Assembly: GCF_017897595.1 (NCBI RefSeq)
Contig: NZ_JAGKIK010000002.1
Location: 186,001-250,000 of the forward strand
Direction of reading: 5' to 3'
DNA from: Aquimarina sp. U1-2
GTDB lineage: Bacteria; Bacteroidota; Bacteroidia; Flavobacteriales; Flavobacteriaceae
DNA length: 64,000 nucleotides
Below the pieces are notes generated by a model that was not told where the DNA came from, did not search any database, and was given only the letters and a program-made list of their open reading frames with translations. The position numbers and the translations under genes are program-made. Positions 42,889-52,300 of the stretch are shown here, piece after piece; position 1 is the first letter of the stretch; every line of letters begins with the position of its first letter.

Positions 42889-43869
42889 ATGAGTGAAACA
42901 AGGGTAACCAAAGATGTGCTCAATATATTGGGAGAAGAAGTTCCTTTGGGATGTAGTAAAACAATTAATTTTAACATTGCAAAGCTATATACCTCGACCA
43001 AGGTAGAAATTCCGATCATCATCGAGAGATCCAAAAAATCGGGTCCAACAGTGCTTATTACTGCGGGAATTCACGGTGACGAAATTAATGGCGTAGAAGT
43101 CGTTCGACAGATTATAGCTAAAAAAATTAATAAACCCGTAAAAGGAACAATTATATGCATTCCTGTACTTAATGTATTCGGTTTTTTAACAATGAATCGA
43201 TTTTTTCCTGACGGGCGTGATTTAAACAGAGTATTTCCGGGTACAAAAAATGGGTCGCTTGCAAGTCGATTTGCCTATCAATTTGTTACTGAAATATTAC
43301 CCATTGCCGATTTTTGTCTTGATTTTCATACGGGTGGTGGTAGTAGATTTAATGCACCTCATATCAGAATAGACCCTAGCAACAAAAAATCTGTGGCTAT
43401 GGCCAAAATTTTTAATGCACCATTTACGCTACTTTCTAAAAACCTCGACGGATCCTACAGGGCTACCTGTGCCAAAAAAGATATAGACATTTTATTGTTT
43501 GAAGGTGGAAAATCACAAAACAGTAATAGGGATATTGCCAGAGAAGGGGTGTATGGCACTATGCGTGTGTTACATTATTTAGAAATGTTACACCCCAAAT
43601 TTGAAATGCCCGATACCATTAACGATTCTATCGTCATCAAAAAAAGTAACTGGCTTCGTGCAAAATATAGTGGATTGCTGCATATTAAAATACCAATTGG
43701 CAAGCATGTCGAAAAAGGAGAAATGCTGGCGACTATTACAGATCCATACGGAAAAATGAGACATATTGTGAAATCGAGTAACGATGGTTATATTATTAAT
43801 GTGAACGAAGCACCTATTGTATATAAGGGGGATGCGATATTTCGCATTACTACTGAGTTAGAAGAATAA
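42889..43869 (+). CDS. Succinylglutamate desuccinylase/aspartoacylase-like zinc hydrolase
   Basis: A 326-aa M14-like zinc deacylase: TAGIHGDEINGVEVVRQI (His and Glu zinc ligands) and DFCLDFHTGGG (His ligand). A C-terminal beta domain with a lipoyl-like GEMLATITDP segment completes it. The substrate is probably an N-acyl amino acid or peptide amide; enzymes of this subgroup commonly follow rimK, so a role in processing glutamylated substrates is possible but unproven. I chose the ATG at 42889 (MSETRVTK), one base after the rimK stop; the longer frame from 42826 would overlap rimK by 62 bp. Confidence 0.88.
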   Translation: MSETRVTKDVLNILGEEVPLGCSKTINFNIAKLYTSTKVEIPIIIERSKKSGPTVLITAGIHGDEINGVEVVRQIIAKKINKPVKGTIICIPVLNVFGFLTMNRFFPDGRDLNRVFPGTKNGSLASRFAYQFVTEILPIADFCLDFHTGGGSRFNAPHIRIDPSNKKSVAMAKIFNAPFTLLSKNLDGSYRATCAKKDIDILLFEGGKSQNSNRDIAREGVYGTMRVLHYLEMLHPKFEMPDTINDSIVIKKSNWLRAKYSGLLHIKIPIGKHVEKGEMLATITDPYGKMRHIVKSSNDGYIINVNEAPIVYKGDAIFRITTELEE

Positions 43870-44432
43870 TGAAAAAAATAGAACTCCGTCAAAAATACAA
43901 ACAGTTACGTTCTCAATTAGACCAAGAAAAAATTGATAGTTTAAGTATAGATATCGCTAATCGACTATTAGCATTACCCATATGGGACAAAACCTATTAT
44001 CATATTTTTTTACCAATATCCAGGCAAAAAGAAATCAATACAGAGTTTGTTTTGCATATTTTGCAAGGTAAAGACAAAAATGTACTTGTTCCTAAAAGTA
44101 ATGGCGATAATCACACCCTTGATCATATTTTACTAACCGATACTACCAAATTAGAAATAAATTCATTAGGTATACCCGAGCCGGTAGAAGGAATTATGAT
44201 TTCAGAAGATAAGATAGAGGTAGTATTTGTACCTCTTTTGGCCTTTGATAAAAAAGGAAACAGAGTAGGGTACGGAAAAGGTTTTTATGATACGTTTTTA
44301 GCAAAATGCAGCCCTGAAACCATTAAAATTGGTCTTTCTTTCTTTAGAGCAGAAGAGTGTATAACCGATATTTTTTCTTTGGATATACGACTAGACTTTT
44401 GTGTGACTCCTCTAGAATTATATAGTTTTTAA
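43869..44432 (+). CDS. 5-Formyltetrahydrofolate cyclo-ligase
   Basis: A 187-aa enzyme that converts 5-formyl-THF to 5,10-methenyl-THF with ATP. Family features are the N-terminal LRQKYKQLRSQL, the glycine/proline-rich substrate loop LGIPEPVEG, VFVPLLAFDKKGNRVGYGKGFYD (ATP and Mg site), and a C-terminal RLDFCVTP. Its ATG overlaps the stop of the preceding gene (TAATG), so it is the last gene of the rimB-rimK operon. Confidence 0.94.
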   Translation: MKKIELRQKYKQLRSQLDQEKIDSLSIDIANRLLALPIWDKTYYHIFLPISRQKEINTEFVLHILQGKDKNVLVPKSNGDNHTLDHILLTDTTKLEINSLGIPEPVEGIMISEDKIEVVFVPLLAFDKKGNRVGYGKGFYDTFLAKCSPETIKIGLSFFRAEECITDIFSLDIRLDFCVTPLELYSF

Positions 44433-44442
44433 CCCTGGTTTA

Positions 44443-44632
44443 ATACTACTTCCACTTTAAAATTGCTCATCAAAACCTGCCTGCCCGGCGGATGGCAGTC
44501 AGGATTGCCCTTTGCCGTTTATACTTCAACATAAAAAGCAACCATAGCCTACGACTATGATTGAGTTTTCTTTTTTGTCTAAACAAAAAATGACTGTTTT
44601 TTATTTGAGCAACTTTAAAGTAGAACTGGTAT
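44443..44632. mobile_element. MITE-like fold-back repeat, family 1, copy 2
   Basis: A 190-bp unit sharing ends (ATACTACTTCCACTTTAAAA and TTTAAAGTAGAACTGGTAT) and inner blocks with 11211-11365, in the same orientation. Relative to copy 1 it has an extra 28-bp palindromic insert around CCTGCCTGCCCGGCGGATGG. No gene is present. Confidence 0.7.
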
Positions 44633-44706
44633 AAGAATAAATTACCATTTTTTGTTATCGAAGATAGTTTATAGTATATTTCGGTTATCTATGTATAACC
44701 CCTAAC

Positions 44707-45108
44707 ATGTCCCAGAATATAGAAAGCGTCTGCATTATCGATGATGATAGTATGTATATCAGTTTATTAAGTAAAATTATTAAATTGAAACAGCTGTCTG
44801 AAACTATCATTGTATTTAATAACGGTCGAGAAGCTATGAATTTTTTTCAGGAATCTATAACTACTTCATCCATTCCAGGAGTACCACAAGTTATTTTCTT
44901 GGACCTTAATATGCCGATTATGGATGGATGGGAATTTTTGAACGAATTTTCTAAGATTAAACATCAATTTGATGAAAAAATTAATCTTTATGTCGTAAGC
45001 TCTTCTATTGATGAGCGTGATATTAAAAGAGTCAAATCTATAGCATGGGTAAGTAACTACCTGGTAAAACCTATTACAATAGATAATTTGGAGAGATTAT
45101 TAAAATAG
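44707..45108 (+). CDS. Stand-alone response regulator receiver protein
   Basis: A 133-aa CheY-like receiver domain without an output domain. Acidic pocket IIDDDSM (residues 10-16), phosphoacceptor VIFLDLNMPIMDGWEF (Asp near 62), switch Ser in VVSSS and Lys in YLVKPIT are all present. It probably relays a signal from a histidine kinase encoded elsewhere; no kinase is in the window. The start gives the usual short N-terminus. Confidence 0.92.
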   Translation: MSQNIESVCIIDDDSMYISLLSKIIKLKQLSETIIVFNNGREAMNFFQESITTSSIPGVPQVIFLDLNMPIMDGWEFLNEFSKIKHQFDEKINLYVVSSSIDERDIKRVKSIAWVSNYLVKPITIDNLERLLK

Positions 45109-45114
45109 TGATAA

Positions 45115-45735
45115 CTATTCGACCTGAGCTTCGTTTTGCTTTGGAAACGCTTTTTTATAAAATAGGATAAGCAAAAATACGCCCACACTTATGGCAGAAT
45201 CTGCAATATTGAATACAGGATCAAAGAATGAGAAATGTTGACCCCCAAAAAAGGGTATCCATTCTGGTAAAATGTCATCATATAGCGTAAATTGAAGCAT
45301 ATCTACCACCTTACCGTAAAAAATGCTTTCATATCCTCCTCCCTCTGGTAAAAAACTGGCAACATTTATATTTGTGCTTTCTCCAAAAAGTACCCCATAA
45401 AAAAGGGAGTCAATAATATTACCCAAAGCACCGGCAAATATCAGCGCAATACAAAATGTAAGTACAGCAGGGCTATTTTTACGAACAGCATCATATAACC
45501 AATATCCGATACCCGTAATAGCGACTAACCTAAATAGTGTTAGTACAAGTTTACCATAGTTACCCGGTAATTCAAAACCCCAGGCCATTCCTTTATTTTC
45601 TACAAACACAATACGAAACCAACTGAATACTTTGAATTCTTCATGAAGATTGAAATGAGTCTTGATGTAAATCTTACTAATTTGATCGAGTAATAAGATG
45701 ATAACGATCACTACGATAGATTTCTTTAAGGACAT
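45115..45735 (-). CDS. lspA: Lipoprotein signal peptidase
   Basis: A 206-aa inner-membrane aspartic protease (signal peptidase II) that removes signal peptides of lipoproteins. It has four membrane helices (IVVIVIILLLDQISK; LVLTLFRLVAITGIGYWL; TFCIALIFAGALGNIIDSLF; AISVGVFLLILFYKK). Both catalytic Asp residues are present, in NIIDSLFYG and FNIADSAIS. The frame is open up to 45861, but I start at MSLKKS (45735) because that is the standard N-terminus and the longer version would run into the hairpin terminator at 45840-45883. Confidence 0.93.
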   Translation of the reverse strand: MSLKKSIVVIVIILLLDQISKIYIKTHFNLHEEFKVFSWFRIVFVENKGMAWGFELPGNYGKLVLTLFRLVAITGIGYWLYDAVRKNSPAVLTFCIALIFAGALGNIIDSLFYGVLFGESTNINVASFLPEGGGYESIFYGKVVDMLQFTLYDDILPEWIPFFGGQHFSFFDPVFNIADSAISVGVFLLILFYKKAFPKQNEAQVE

Positions 45736-45839
45736 AAATAAACGGGTTTGCCTTGGTATTAAAAGTGCCGGACAAAAATAGTGTTTTATTTCGTTATACA
45801 AACACTTATCTGTTTGCTTATAACTGAAATAGTCAAATA

Positions 45840-45883
45840 AAAAAGCATCCCTGTTCTTCATGTCTCAGACAAGGATGCTTTTA
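45840..45883 (-). terminator. Terminator of the adhesin/sigma operon or spacer hairpin
   Basis: AAAAGCATCC pairs with GGATGCTTTT, with inner GT/AC pairs, located 22 bp beyond the stop of the 45905 gene. A- and T-tracts on both sides allow it to act as the end of the sigma/anti-sigma/adhesin operon. Confidence 0.75.
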
Positions 45884-45904
45884 ATAACACCTAAAGTATA
45901 TTTT

Positions 45905-46618
45905 CTACTGCTTTCTAATAAAGATACTTCCACTTATGGTTTTAAGAAGCAATTCGCTATTGGCACTACCAAAAGTCCCGGTTACTTTACTTCCTACCAC
46001 TCGATTTTTTCCCTGATCAAACTCCATATCTTTATCAGAGTAAATCATTCCAGAAACGGTTTCTGCTTTAAGACGAGACCTGGCTACATTAATATCGATA
46101 TCTCCACTGATCGTTTTAAGATTTAGGTATCCATCATATTTTTTGATGTCGATATTACCACTTATGATATCTACGATAAGTTCTCCCTGATAATTTTCAG
46201 ATTGTACGCTCCCTGATATACTTTTTACTTGTAATCTCATGTTTCTTGGTACATAAAGGGTATAGAAAGCCTCAATATTTAAGTTATTACAAGGGTCCCA
46301 ATTGTTTTCTTTGTTGGATTTACGCTCTTTCTTCCACATGTCAAACAAGTCACCATAATCTGATTGGATATCCAAAACCGATGAAGAATTGTCTATTTTG
46401 AGATTAAAATAATCGTCAAATTCTCCTTCTCTTACACTTACTTCAGCTTTTAGATAAACATCATTTTTGTCCCAGGTTTTAATCACGATATCTTCGGCAA
46501 ATTTAAATGCTACTTTCACTTCTTTGGCAGAGGTATTGATGTTTTTTTCGATTATTTTTTGAGCATTGGTTTGCAATGCAATAAAACAAAACAGGGTTAA
46601 GATTAGTACGTTTTTCAT
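45905..46618 (-). CDS. DUF4097-type exported beta-helix protein (auto-adhesin-like) 1
   Basis: A 237-aa exported protein with signal peptide MKNVLILTLFCFIALQTNAQ. It is built of repeated short beta strands with the recurring motif SISGSVQ, IISGNIDIKK, TISGDIDI, TVSGMIYS, KTISGSIFIRK, typical of DUF4097/DUF2807 'putative auto-transporter adhesin head' proteins. I start at the ATG at 46618, which opens a normal signal peptide; an upstream ATG at 46648 would add a basic stretch. It is last in the sigma/anti-sigma operon and so is probably a target of that ECF sigma. Confidence 0.85.
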   Translation of the reverse strand: MKNVLILTLFCFIALQTNAQKIIEKNINTSAKEVKVAFKFAEDIVIKTWDKNDVYLKAEVSVREGEFDDYFNLKIDNSSSVLDIQSDYGDLFDMWKKERKSNKENNWDPCNNLNIEAFYTLYVPRNMRLQVKSISGSVQSENYQGELIVDIISGNIDIKKYDGYLNLKTISGDIDINVARSRLKAETVSGMIYSDKDMEFDQGKNRVVGSKVTGTFGSANSELLLKTISGSIFIRKQ

Positions 46619-46688
46619 TGTTGTTCGTTTTTTGATCCTGATCTTCAATAAAATTTCGGATCAGGGGGATTGATTTTTAACTTCTTTT

Positions 46689-47444
46689 TTACTTTTTTCG
46701 CAGGTATATGTTTCCTGTAGATGATCTAAGGTTTATTTCTACTCCGCCATTATTAAGAGCAGTATTTATGGTTCTTTTTCCTCCTACAATTTTCATATCG
46801 TTATCTTCTACCGGGAATTTAATTTCAAAATCGGTGTAAATCTCACCCATTGATGTTTTTAATTCTAAATTGGCCGCAGTGTTCGATGGTAAGCTTACGT
46901 CTATAGCTCCAGTTGCCGAGACTAAAGAAATTGGCGAGTTTTGGCTTACTTTGGTAAATACTACATTGATTTCTCCAGTTGCAGTTTTGGCAACAATGGG
47001 TCCTGTAACATCTTTAAGTTTGATGTGTCCTACATTGGTGGTAGCTTCGATTTCGGAAGAAAATCCACTAATATTTAGACTTCCTAAATTACTTTTTTCG
47101 ACTGTGATATTGATTGTGCTAGGAAGGAAAATTTCTAATACTCTACTGTGCATGTTTTTAAGATTTTTGACAATTAGTGTTTCTCCTTCTTGGTCAATAT
47201 ATACACCTATGTTCGTATTATCACTTCCTGCTGCATAAACCGCTTTTAAGCCTTTTGCTTTTTCAGGTGTTTTTCGTTCATCACCAATAATTAAGAGTTC
47301 ATTTTTGTTATGAGCTTTTACAGTTACTCCTGATGCAGAACTAATCTTTACTTTTTTAACGCCTTGCAGTGATTTAGTATAATCCTGGGCGTTTAATTGC
47401 CCAATACATAAGAATGCAACTAATATGATTGCTATTTTTTTCAT
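46689..47444 (-). CDS. DUF4097-type exported beta-helix protein 2
   Basis: A 251-aa paralogue-like neighbour of the previous protein, with signal peptide MKKIAIILVAFLCIGQLNAQ. It shows the same alternation of short strands (KISSASGVTVKAH, KTATGEINVVF, VSATGAIDVSLPS, KTSMGEIYTDF, RSSTGNIYLRKK). It has the same length class and the same closing IYLRKK / IFIRKQ. Role is unknown; such proteins are thought to be cell-surface or periplasmic. It lies 25 bp after the anti-sigma factor gene. Confidence 0.85.
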   Translation of the reverse strand: MKKIAIILVAFLCIGQLNAQDYTKSLQGVKKVKISSASGVTVKAHNKNELLIIGDERKTPEKAKGLKAVYAAGSDNTNIGVYIDQEGETLIVKNLKNMHSRVLEIFLPSTINITVEKSNLGSLNISGFSSEIEATTNVGHIKLKDVTGPIVAKTATGEINVVFTKVSQNSPISLVSATGAIDVSLPSNTAANLELKTSMGEIYTDFEIKFPVEDNDMKIVGGKRTINTALNNGGVEINLRSSTGNIYLRKK

Positions 47445-47469
47445 GACTATTTGTTTTTTGATTGAAATT

Positions 47470-48261
47470 TTAAATTAAACTTGGTAGACCAATTTTTACT
47501 TGGTCTTTAACATAATCAGGAGTTTTTTCTTCCTGAAGTAATTTTTCCATTGAAGGAATTGCGCGCTTTTCCTGAATGGAAACTAATATTTGAATTAATT
47601 CAATTTGCATGCTGGGATCTTGTTCTTTATCCAATGCATCGATTAATGCTTTACGAACCATTTCTGAATCTGAAAATTTTGCTAGTGCTTCTGCTGCAGC
47701 CAGTCGCACATTGATATGATCATCGTAATGCATTTTATTGACTAAAGCTTTTAGAATGTCATTCCCCGGTTTTTCAAACTCTTCGGCATAATTAACAGCT
47801 TGTAATCGTTTGCTGGCCGATTCGTTTTCAATAAGTGAAATGGTCATCGTTTGCTTCATCTCAATTTTTTCTTTTTCCAGAACGGCTATTTCTTTAGAAA
47901 AAGATTCGTTATTCTGGTTTTTACCAAAGAAATAGGCAGAAAATACCAGTGCAATGGTAGCGGCTATTTGCAGAGCAGTTTTCCAAGAGTATTTTGATTT
48001 TGTTTCGATTGAAACTACTTTGGGGTCATGCAATAACGCTTTTTCTTTTTCGAGCATTTGCTCGAAATCAAGAGTTAATTCTTTTTTAAGCAGTTCTATA
48101 GGATCGTTACCAATAGCTTCAAAAACTTCTTTAAGCTGCTGTAAAGAACTGATACAATTTGGGCAATCGCTCAAGTGCGCTTCTAGGTTTTGACGCGTTT
48201 CTTGATCCAGATTTTGATCCAGATGATCGATGAGCAGGTCTTCTATTTGCTGACAGTTCAT
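47470..48261 (-). CDS. Zinc-finger anti-sigma factor with HEAT repeats
   Basis: A 263-aa membrane protein. The N-terminal ZAS anti-sigma domain has HLSDCPNCISSL (HxxxCxxC; the first Cys may be in MNCQQIEDLL). One membrane helix (TALQIAATIALVFSAYFFG) lies near residue 100. The periplasmic part contains a coiled coil and then HEAT-like repeats (DHINVRLAAAEALAKFSD, KALIDALDKEQDPSMQIELI). The gene is 4 bp after the ECF sigma gene, so it should hold that sigma factor at the membrane. HEAT repeats may sense a partner protein. Confidence 0.9.
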   Translation of the reverse strand: MNCQQIEDLLIDHLDQNLDQETRQNLEAHLSDCPNCISSLQQLKEVFEAIGNDPIELLKKELTLDFEQMLEKEKALLHDPKVVSIETKSKYSWKTALQIAATIALVFSAYFFGKNQNNESFSKEIAVLEKEKIEMKQTMTISLIENESASKRLQAVNYAEEFEKPGNDILKALVNKMHYDDHINVRLAAAEALAKFSDSEMVRKALIDALDKEQDPSMQIELIQILVSIQEKRAIPSMEKLLQEEKTPDYVKDQVKIGLPSLI

Positions 48262-48265
48262 GATA

Positions 48266-48799
48266 TTATATCTTTTGTAAATAATATTCTTTTAATTTAT
48301 GTATGGCTCTATGCACTTTGGTTTTTACGGCACCTTCAGTAGAGCCGATAATCTCGGCAATTTCCTGGTATTTTATTCCTTGATAGCGATTCATAACAAT
48401 TAGTTCTTTATCACTTGGGTTAAGTTGTTCCAGAGCAAGATGTAATTGTTCTTTCGTTTCGTTGGCTTCAATACTGTTGTTATCTTGCTGTTCAGTTTTG
48501 TATTCTATGCCATCTAGACGCTGATCTTTATTTTTTTGTTTTTGATAATGATCAGAAAATATGTTTCTGGCAATGGTATAAATCCATGCTGAGAACTTTC
48601 CTTTTTTATATGAGTTTCTATATTTGATTGCCTTATAAAAAACTTCTTGAGTAATGTCTTGACTTACATCTCGATCCCGAGTCATTTTTAGCAGGAAATT
48701 ATAGATTCGTACATGATATCTTTCAAATAGAACACTCATCATATCTAAATCTCCGTTAGATACCAGAATCATTAATTCTTCGTCACTTACATTTTTCAA
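48266..48799 (-). CDS. ECF-type RNA polymerase sigma factor
   Basis: A 177-aa sigma-70 family factor with regions 2 and 4 only. Region 2 reads LFERYHVRIYNFLLKMTRDRD, SQDITQEVFYKAIKY and FSAWIYTIARNIFSDHYQK. Region 4 reads LNPSDKELIVMNRYQGIKYQEIAEIIGSTEGAVKTKVHRAIHKLKE (helix-turn-helix near residues 145-165). It heads an operon with its anti-sigma factor and two DUF4097 proteins, the usual autoregulated arrangement. Confidence 0.95.
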   Translation of the reverse strand: MKNVSDEELMILVSNGDLDMMSVLFERYHVRIYNFLLKMTRDRDVSQDITQEVFYKAIKYRNSYKKGKFSAWIYTIARNIFSDHYQKQKNKDQRLDGIEYKTEQQDNNSIEANETKEQLHLALEQLNPSDKELIVMNRYQGIKYQEIAEIIGSTEGAVKTKVHRAIHKLKEYYLQKI

Positions 48800-48867
48800 G
48801 ATGTTACTCTTTTGGTTAGTTTCTATTAATAATACCTTAGTTTTTTAAAAAGGTTACATCAGGATAT

Positions 48868-48900
48868 AAAAAAAGTGCTTCCCAATCCGGAAAGCACTTT
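48868..48900 (-). terminator. Strong intrinsic terminator after the TraR/DksA gene
   Basis: On the minus strand AAAGTGCTTTCC pairs with GGGAAGCACTTT, then TTTTTT, 25 bp past the stop at 48925. It ends the ileS-TraR/DksA transcript. Confidence 0.85.
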
Positions 48901-48924
48901 AAATGTACAATATTTTACAGCCTG

Positions 48925-49308
48925 TTAGCTCTGCATATTCTTTGCTTCGATACTTAGCGTAGCGTGAGGAACTAGTTTTAATCGCTCTGGATTAATTAAT
49001 TTTCCGGTTACACGACAAATACCATATGTTTTGTTTTCTATACGTAACAACGCATTTTTTAAATCACGTACAAATTTCTCTTGTCGAATAGCGAGTTGTG
49101 TATTCGCTTCTTTAGACATGGTTTCACTTCCTTCTTCAAACGCTTTAAAGGTAGGTGAGGTATCATCGGTACCATTATTTCCATCATTTTTGTAAGCACT
49201 TTGTAGTAATTCCAAGTCTTTTTGTGCTTTTTCCATTTTGTCAACGATTATTTCTCTGAATTTTTCTAAGTCAGAGTCGCTGTACCTTACTTTTACATCT
49301 TCTGCCAT
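48925..49308 (-). CDS. TraR/DksA family protein with incomplete zinc finger
   Basis: A 127-aa protein: an N-terminal coiled coil (LEKFREIIVDKMEKAQKDLELLQ) and a C-terminal DksA-like globular part (GICRVTGKLINPERLKLVPHATLSIEAK). The four-cysteine zinc site of classical DksA is reduced to one cysteine (GIC), the variant commonly seen in Bacteroidota. It may act on RNA polymerase together with ppGpp, but this is inferred. It lies 3 bp downstream of ileS on the same strand. Confidence 0.9.
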   Translation of the reverse strand: MAEDVKVRYSDSDLEKFREIIVDKMEKAQKDLELLQSAYKNDGNNGTDDTSPTFKAFEEGSETMSKEANTQLAIRQEKFVRDLKNALLRIENKTYGICRVTGKLINPERLKLVPHATLSIEAKNMQS

Positions 49309-49311
49309 TTT

Positions 49312-52300
49312 CTAATGTTTTTTTATGATCAATTGAGTTGCAATGTCATCAAACGCGATTTTTGTACCATTTATTACATTAGCTGTAAATTCAATTGTCT
49401 CAGTTAGGGTTTCGTTTTTAATGTAAGTTTCGTTAGTGCTGACAGCATCTTGTATAGTCGCGTTCTCTTGAAAAACGATTTCTATTTTATCAGTTACTTC
49501 GAGACCACTATCCTTACGAATATTCTGGATTCGATTTACAAGTTCTCTAGCTATTCCTTCTTTTTTAAGCTCTGGGGAAATTGTAATATCCAATGCTACA
49601 GTTAATGAACCCGAGTTTGCTACCAACCAGCCTTCAATATCTTGAGAGCTAATTTCTACATCATCGGTTCCTAATGTAATAATTTTATTGTTAATTTCTA
49701 TATCAAATTTGCCTGTTTGTTCAAGAATTTTGATACTTTCTTGATCAAATGATTGTATTTTATTGGCAATCAACTTCATATCTTTTCCGAAGCGAGGACC
49801 CAAAGTTTTAAAATTGGGCTTGATTTGCTTTACTAAAATACCCGATGCATCATCCAGAAGCTCTATTTCTTTAATATTAACCTCACTTTTTACAAGATCG
49901 GCAATATCTTTGATCTCATTTTTTTCGTCTTCGTTAAGCACAGGAATCATCATTCGTTGCAATGGCTGGCGTACTTTTATCTTTTCTTTTTGTCGCAAAG
50001 AAAGTGCTAATGAGGTGATATTTTGCGCTTTTTGCATTTTATGTTCAAGGGCTTTATCAACAAATGCTTGATCATATACCGGGAAATTAGCCAAGTGAAC
50101 ACTTTCAAATTTTTCCTTTCGGGTTCCTGTAACCAAATCTTTATATAGTCTATCCATAAAAAACGGTGCTACGGGAGCCCCTAATTTGGCGACGGTAATC
50201 ATACAGGTATACAAAGTTTGATATGCCGAGATCTTATCTTTTTGATAATCGCCTTTCCAGTATCTTCTTCTGCTTAATCGTACAAACCAGTTACTCAAGT
50301 ATTCTTGTACAAATTCAGATATCGCCCTGGTTGCCTTGGTAGGCTCATAGTCATTATAGTATTCATCTACATTTTTAATTAATGTATGTAGTTCACTTAA
50401 AATCCAACGATCGATCTCAGGGCGTTCTTGTAAGGGAATATTATCTTCGGTATACGAGAAGTTATCGATATTGGCGTATAAAGTAAAGAACGAATACGTA
50501 TTGTATAACGTACCAAAAAATTTACGGCGCACCTCTGCAATTCCTTCCGCATCAAATTTTAAATTATCCCAGGGATTGGCGTTACTGATCATATACCAAC
50601 GGGTGGCATCTGGGCCATAAGCTTTCAAAGTTTCAAAAGGATCTACAGCATTACCGAGTCTTTTTGACATTTTTTGACCGTTCTTGTCTAATACTAAGCC
50701 GTTTGATACTACATTTTTGTAAGCAACATCGTCAAAAATCATAGTTGCGATAGCATGTAATGTATAGAACCATCCTCGAGTTTGATCAACCCCTTCAGCT
50801 ATAAAATCAGCCTTAAAAGGACTTCCTCCTTTAGGAGATTCAGGGGGCATTTCAAAAGGATAATGCCATTGCGCATAGGGCATAGATCCAGAATCAAACC
50901 ATACATCGATAAGGTCGCTTTCACGTTTCATAGGTTTTCCAGAAGGAGATACTAGGATAATTTGATCAACTATATTTTTATGAAGATCAACCTTTTCGTA
51001 GTTTTCTTCACTCATATCACCCACCACAAAGTCGGCAAAAACATCGGCTTCAAGAATTCCTGCTTCAACAGCTTTGGTCATTTCGGCTTTTAATTCTTCT
51101 ACAGAACCGATAATTACCTCTTCTTTACCATCTTCTGTTCTCCAGATAGGTAGTGGGATGCCCCAGAAACGAGAACGAGATAGGTTCCAATCATTAGCAT
51201 TGGCCAGCCAGTTTCCAAAACGTCCTTCTCCTGTTGCTTTTGGCTTCCAGTTGATACCTAAGTTCAATTCATGCATACGATCTTTAAAGTCGGTTACTTT
51301 TATGAACCAGGAGTCTAGCGGATAATACAAAACCGGTTTATCTGTACGCCAACAATTGGGGTAACTATGCACATATTTTTCGACTTTAAAGGCTTTGTTT
51401 TCTGTTTTGAGTTTAATTGCTATCTCAACGTCCACAGATTTTTCGGGAGCTGTACCTTCATCATAGTACTCGTTTTTTACGTATTTACCCCCTAAATCCC
51501 CGAGTTGTTTGATAAATTTTCCTTGCAAATCTACTGTAGGTACCAAGTTATCGTGTTCATCTTTTACGAGTAAAGCCGGAATTTCGGGTTTTGCCTGTTT
51601 TGCAACAAGAGCATCATCGGCACCAAATGTTGGAGAGGTATGAACGATACCTGTACCATCCTCGGTAGTTACAAAATCCCCGGCAATCACCCTAAATGCA
51701 TTTTCAGGATGGTGATAGGGTTGCACATAATCGATAAGCTGTTCATATCGAATTTCGACCAAGTCTTTTCCTTTACATTCGGCTACGATATAATATGGTA
51801 TTTTCTTATCTTTTTTGTCAAAATTGTCTACTTCAGTTTCAGTTTCGACCTGAGTAAATTTCCCGCTAAATTGTTTATCAACTAGATTTTTGGCCAAAAT
51901 TACATAGATAGGCTCAAAAGTATATTGGTTGAAGGTTTTTACTAACACATAATCAATTTTTGGCCCTACAGTTAATGCTGTATTGGATGGCAGAGTCCAC
52001 GGAGTGGTCGTCCATGCCAAAAAATAAGCTGCTTCGAATTCCTCAATGATATTCTCATCTAATGTAAAAGCCTTGGCTACAGAATTTGTAGTTCCCTCTT
52101 TGGGGGTTAGGGGGCTTTTAAACTGCGCTACCACAGTAGTATCGGTAACATCCTGATACGTCCCGGGCTGATTTAATTCGTGAGAACTCAATCCCGTACC
52201 AGCTTTTGGAGAATAGGGCTGAATGGTATATCCTTTGTATAGCCATCCTTTTTTATAGATTTGAGAAAGCAACCACCACACACTTTCCATGTATTTAGGT

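Noticed and set aside
45736-45861. Longer N-terminus of LspA
   Set aside because: It runs into the hairpin terminator at 45840-45883 and places a charged stretch in front of the first membrane helix.
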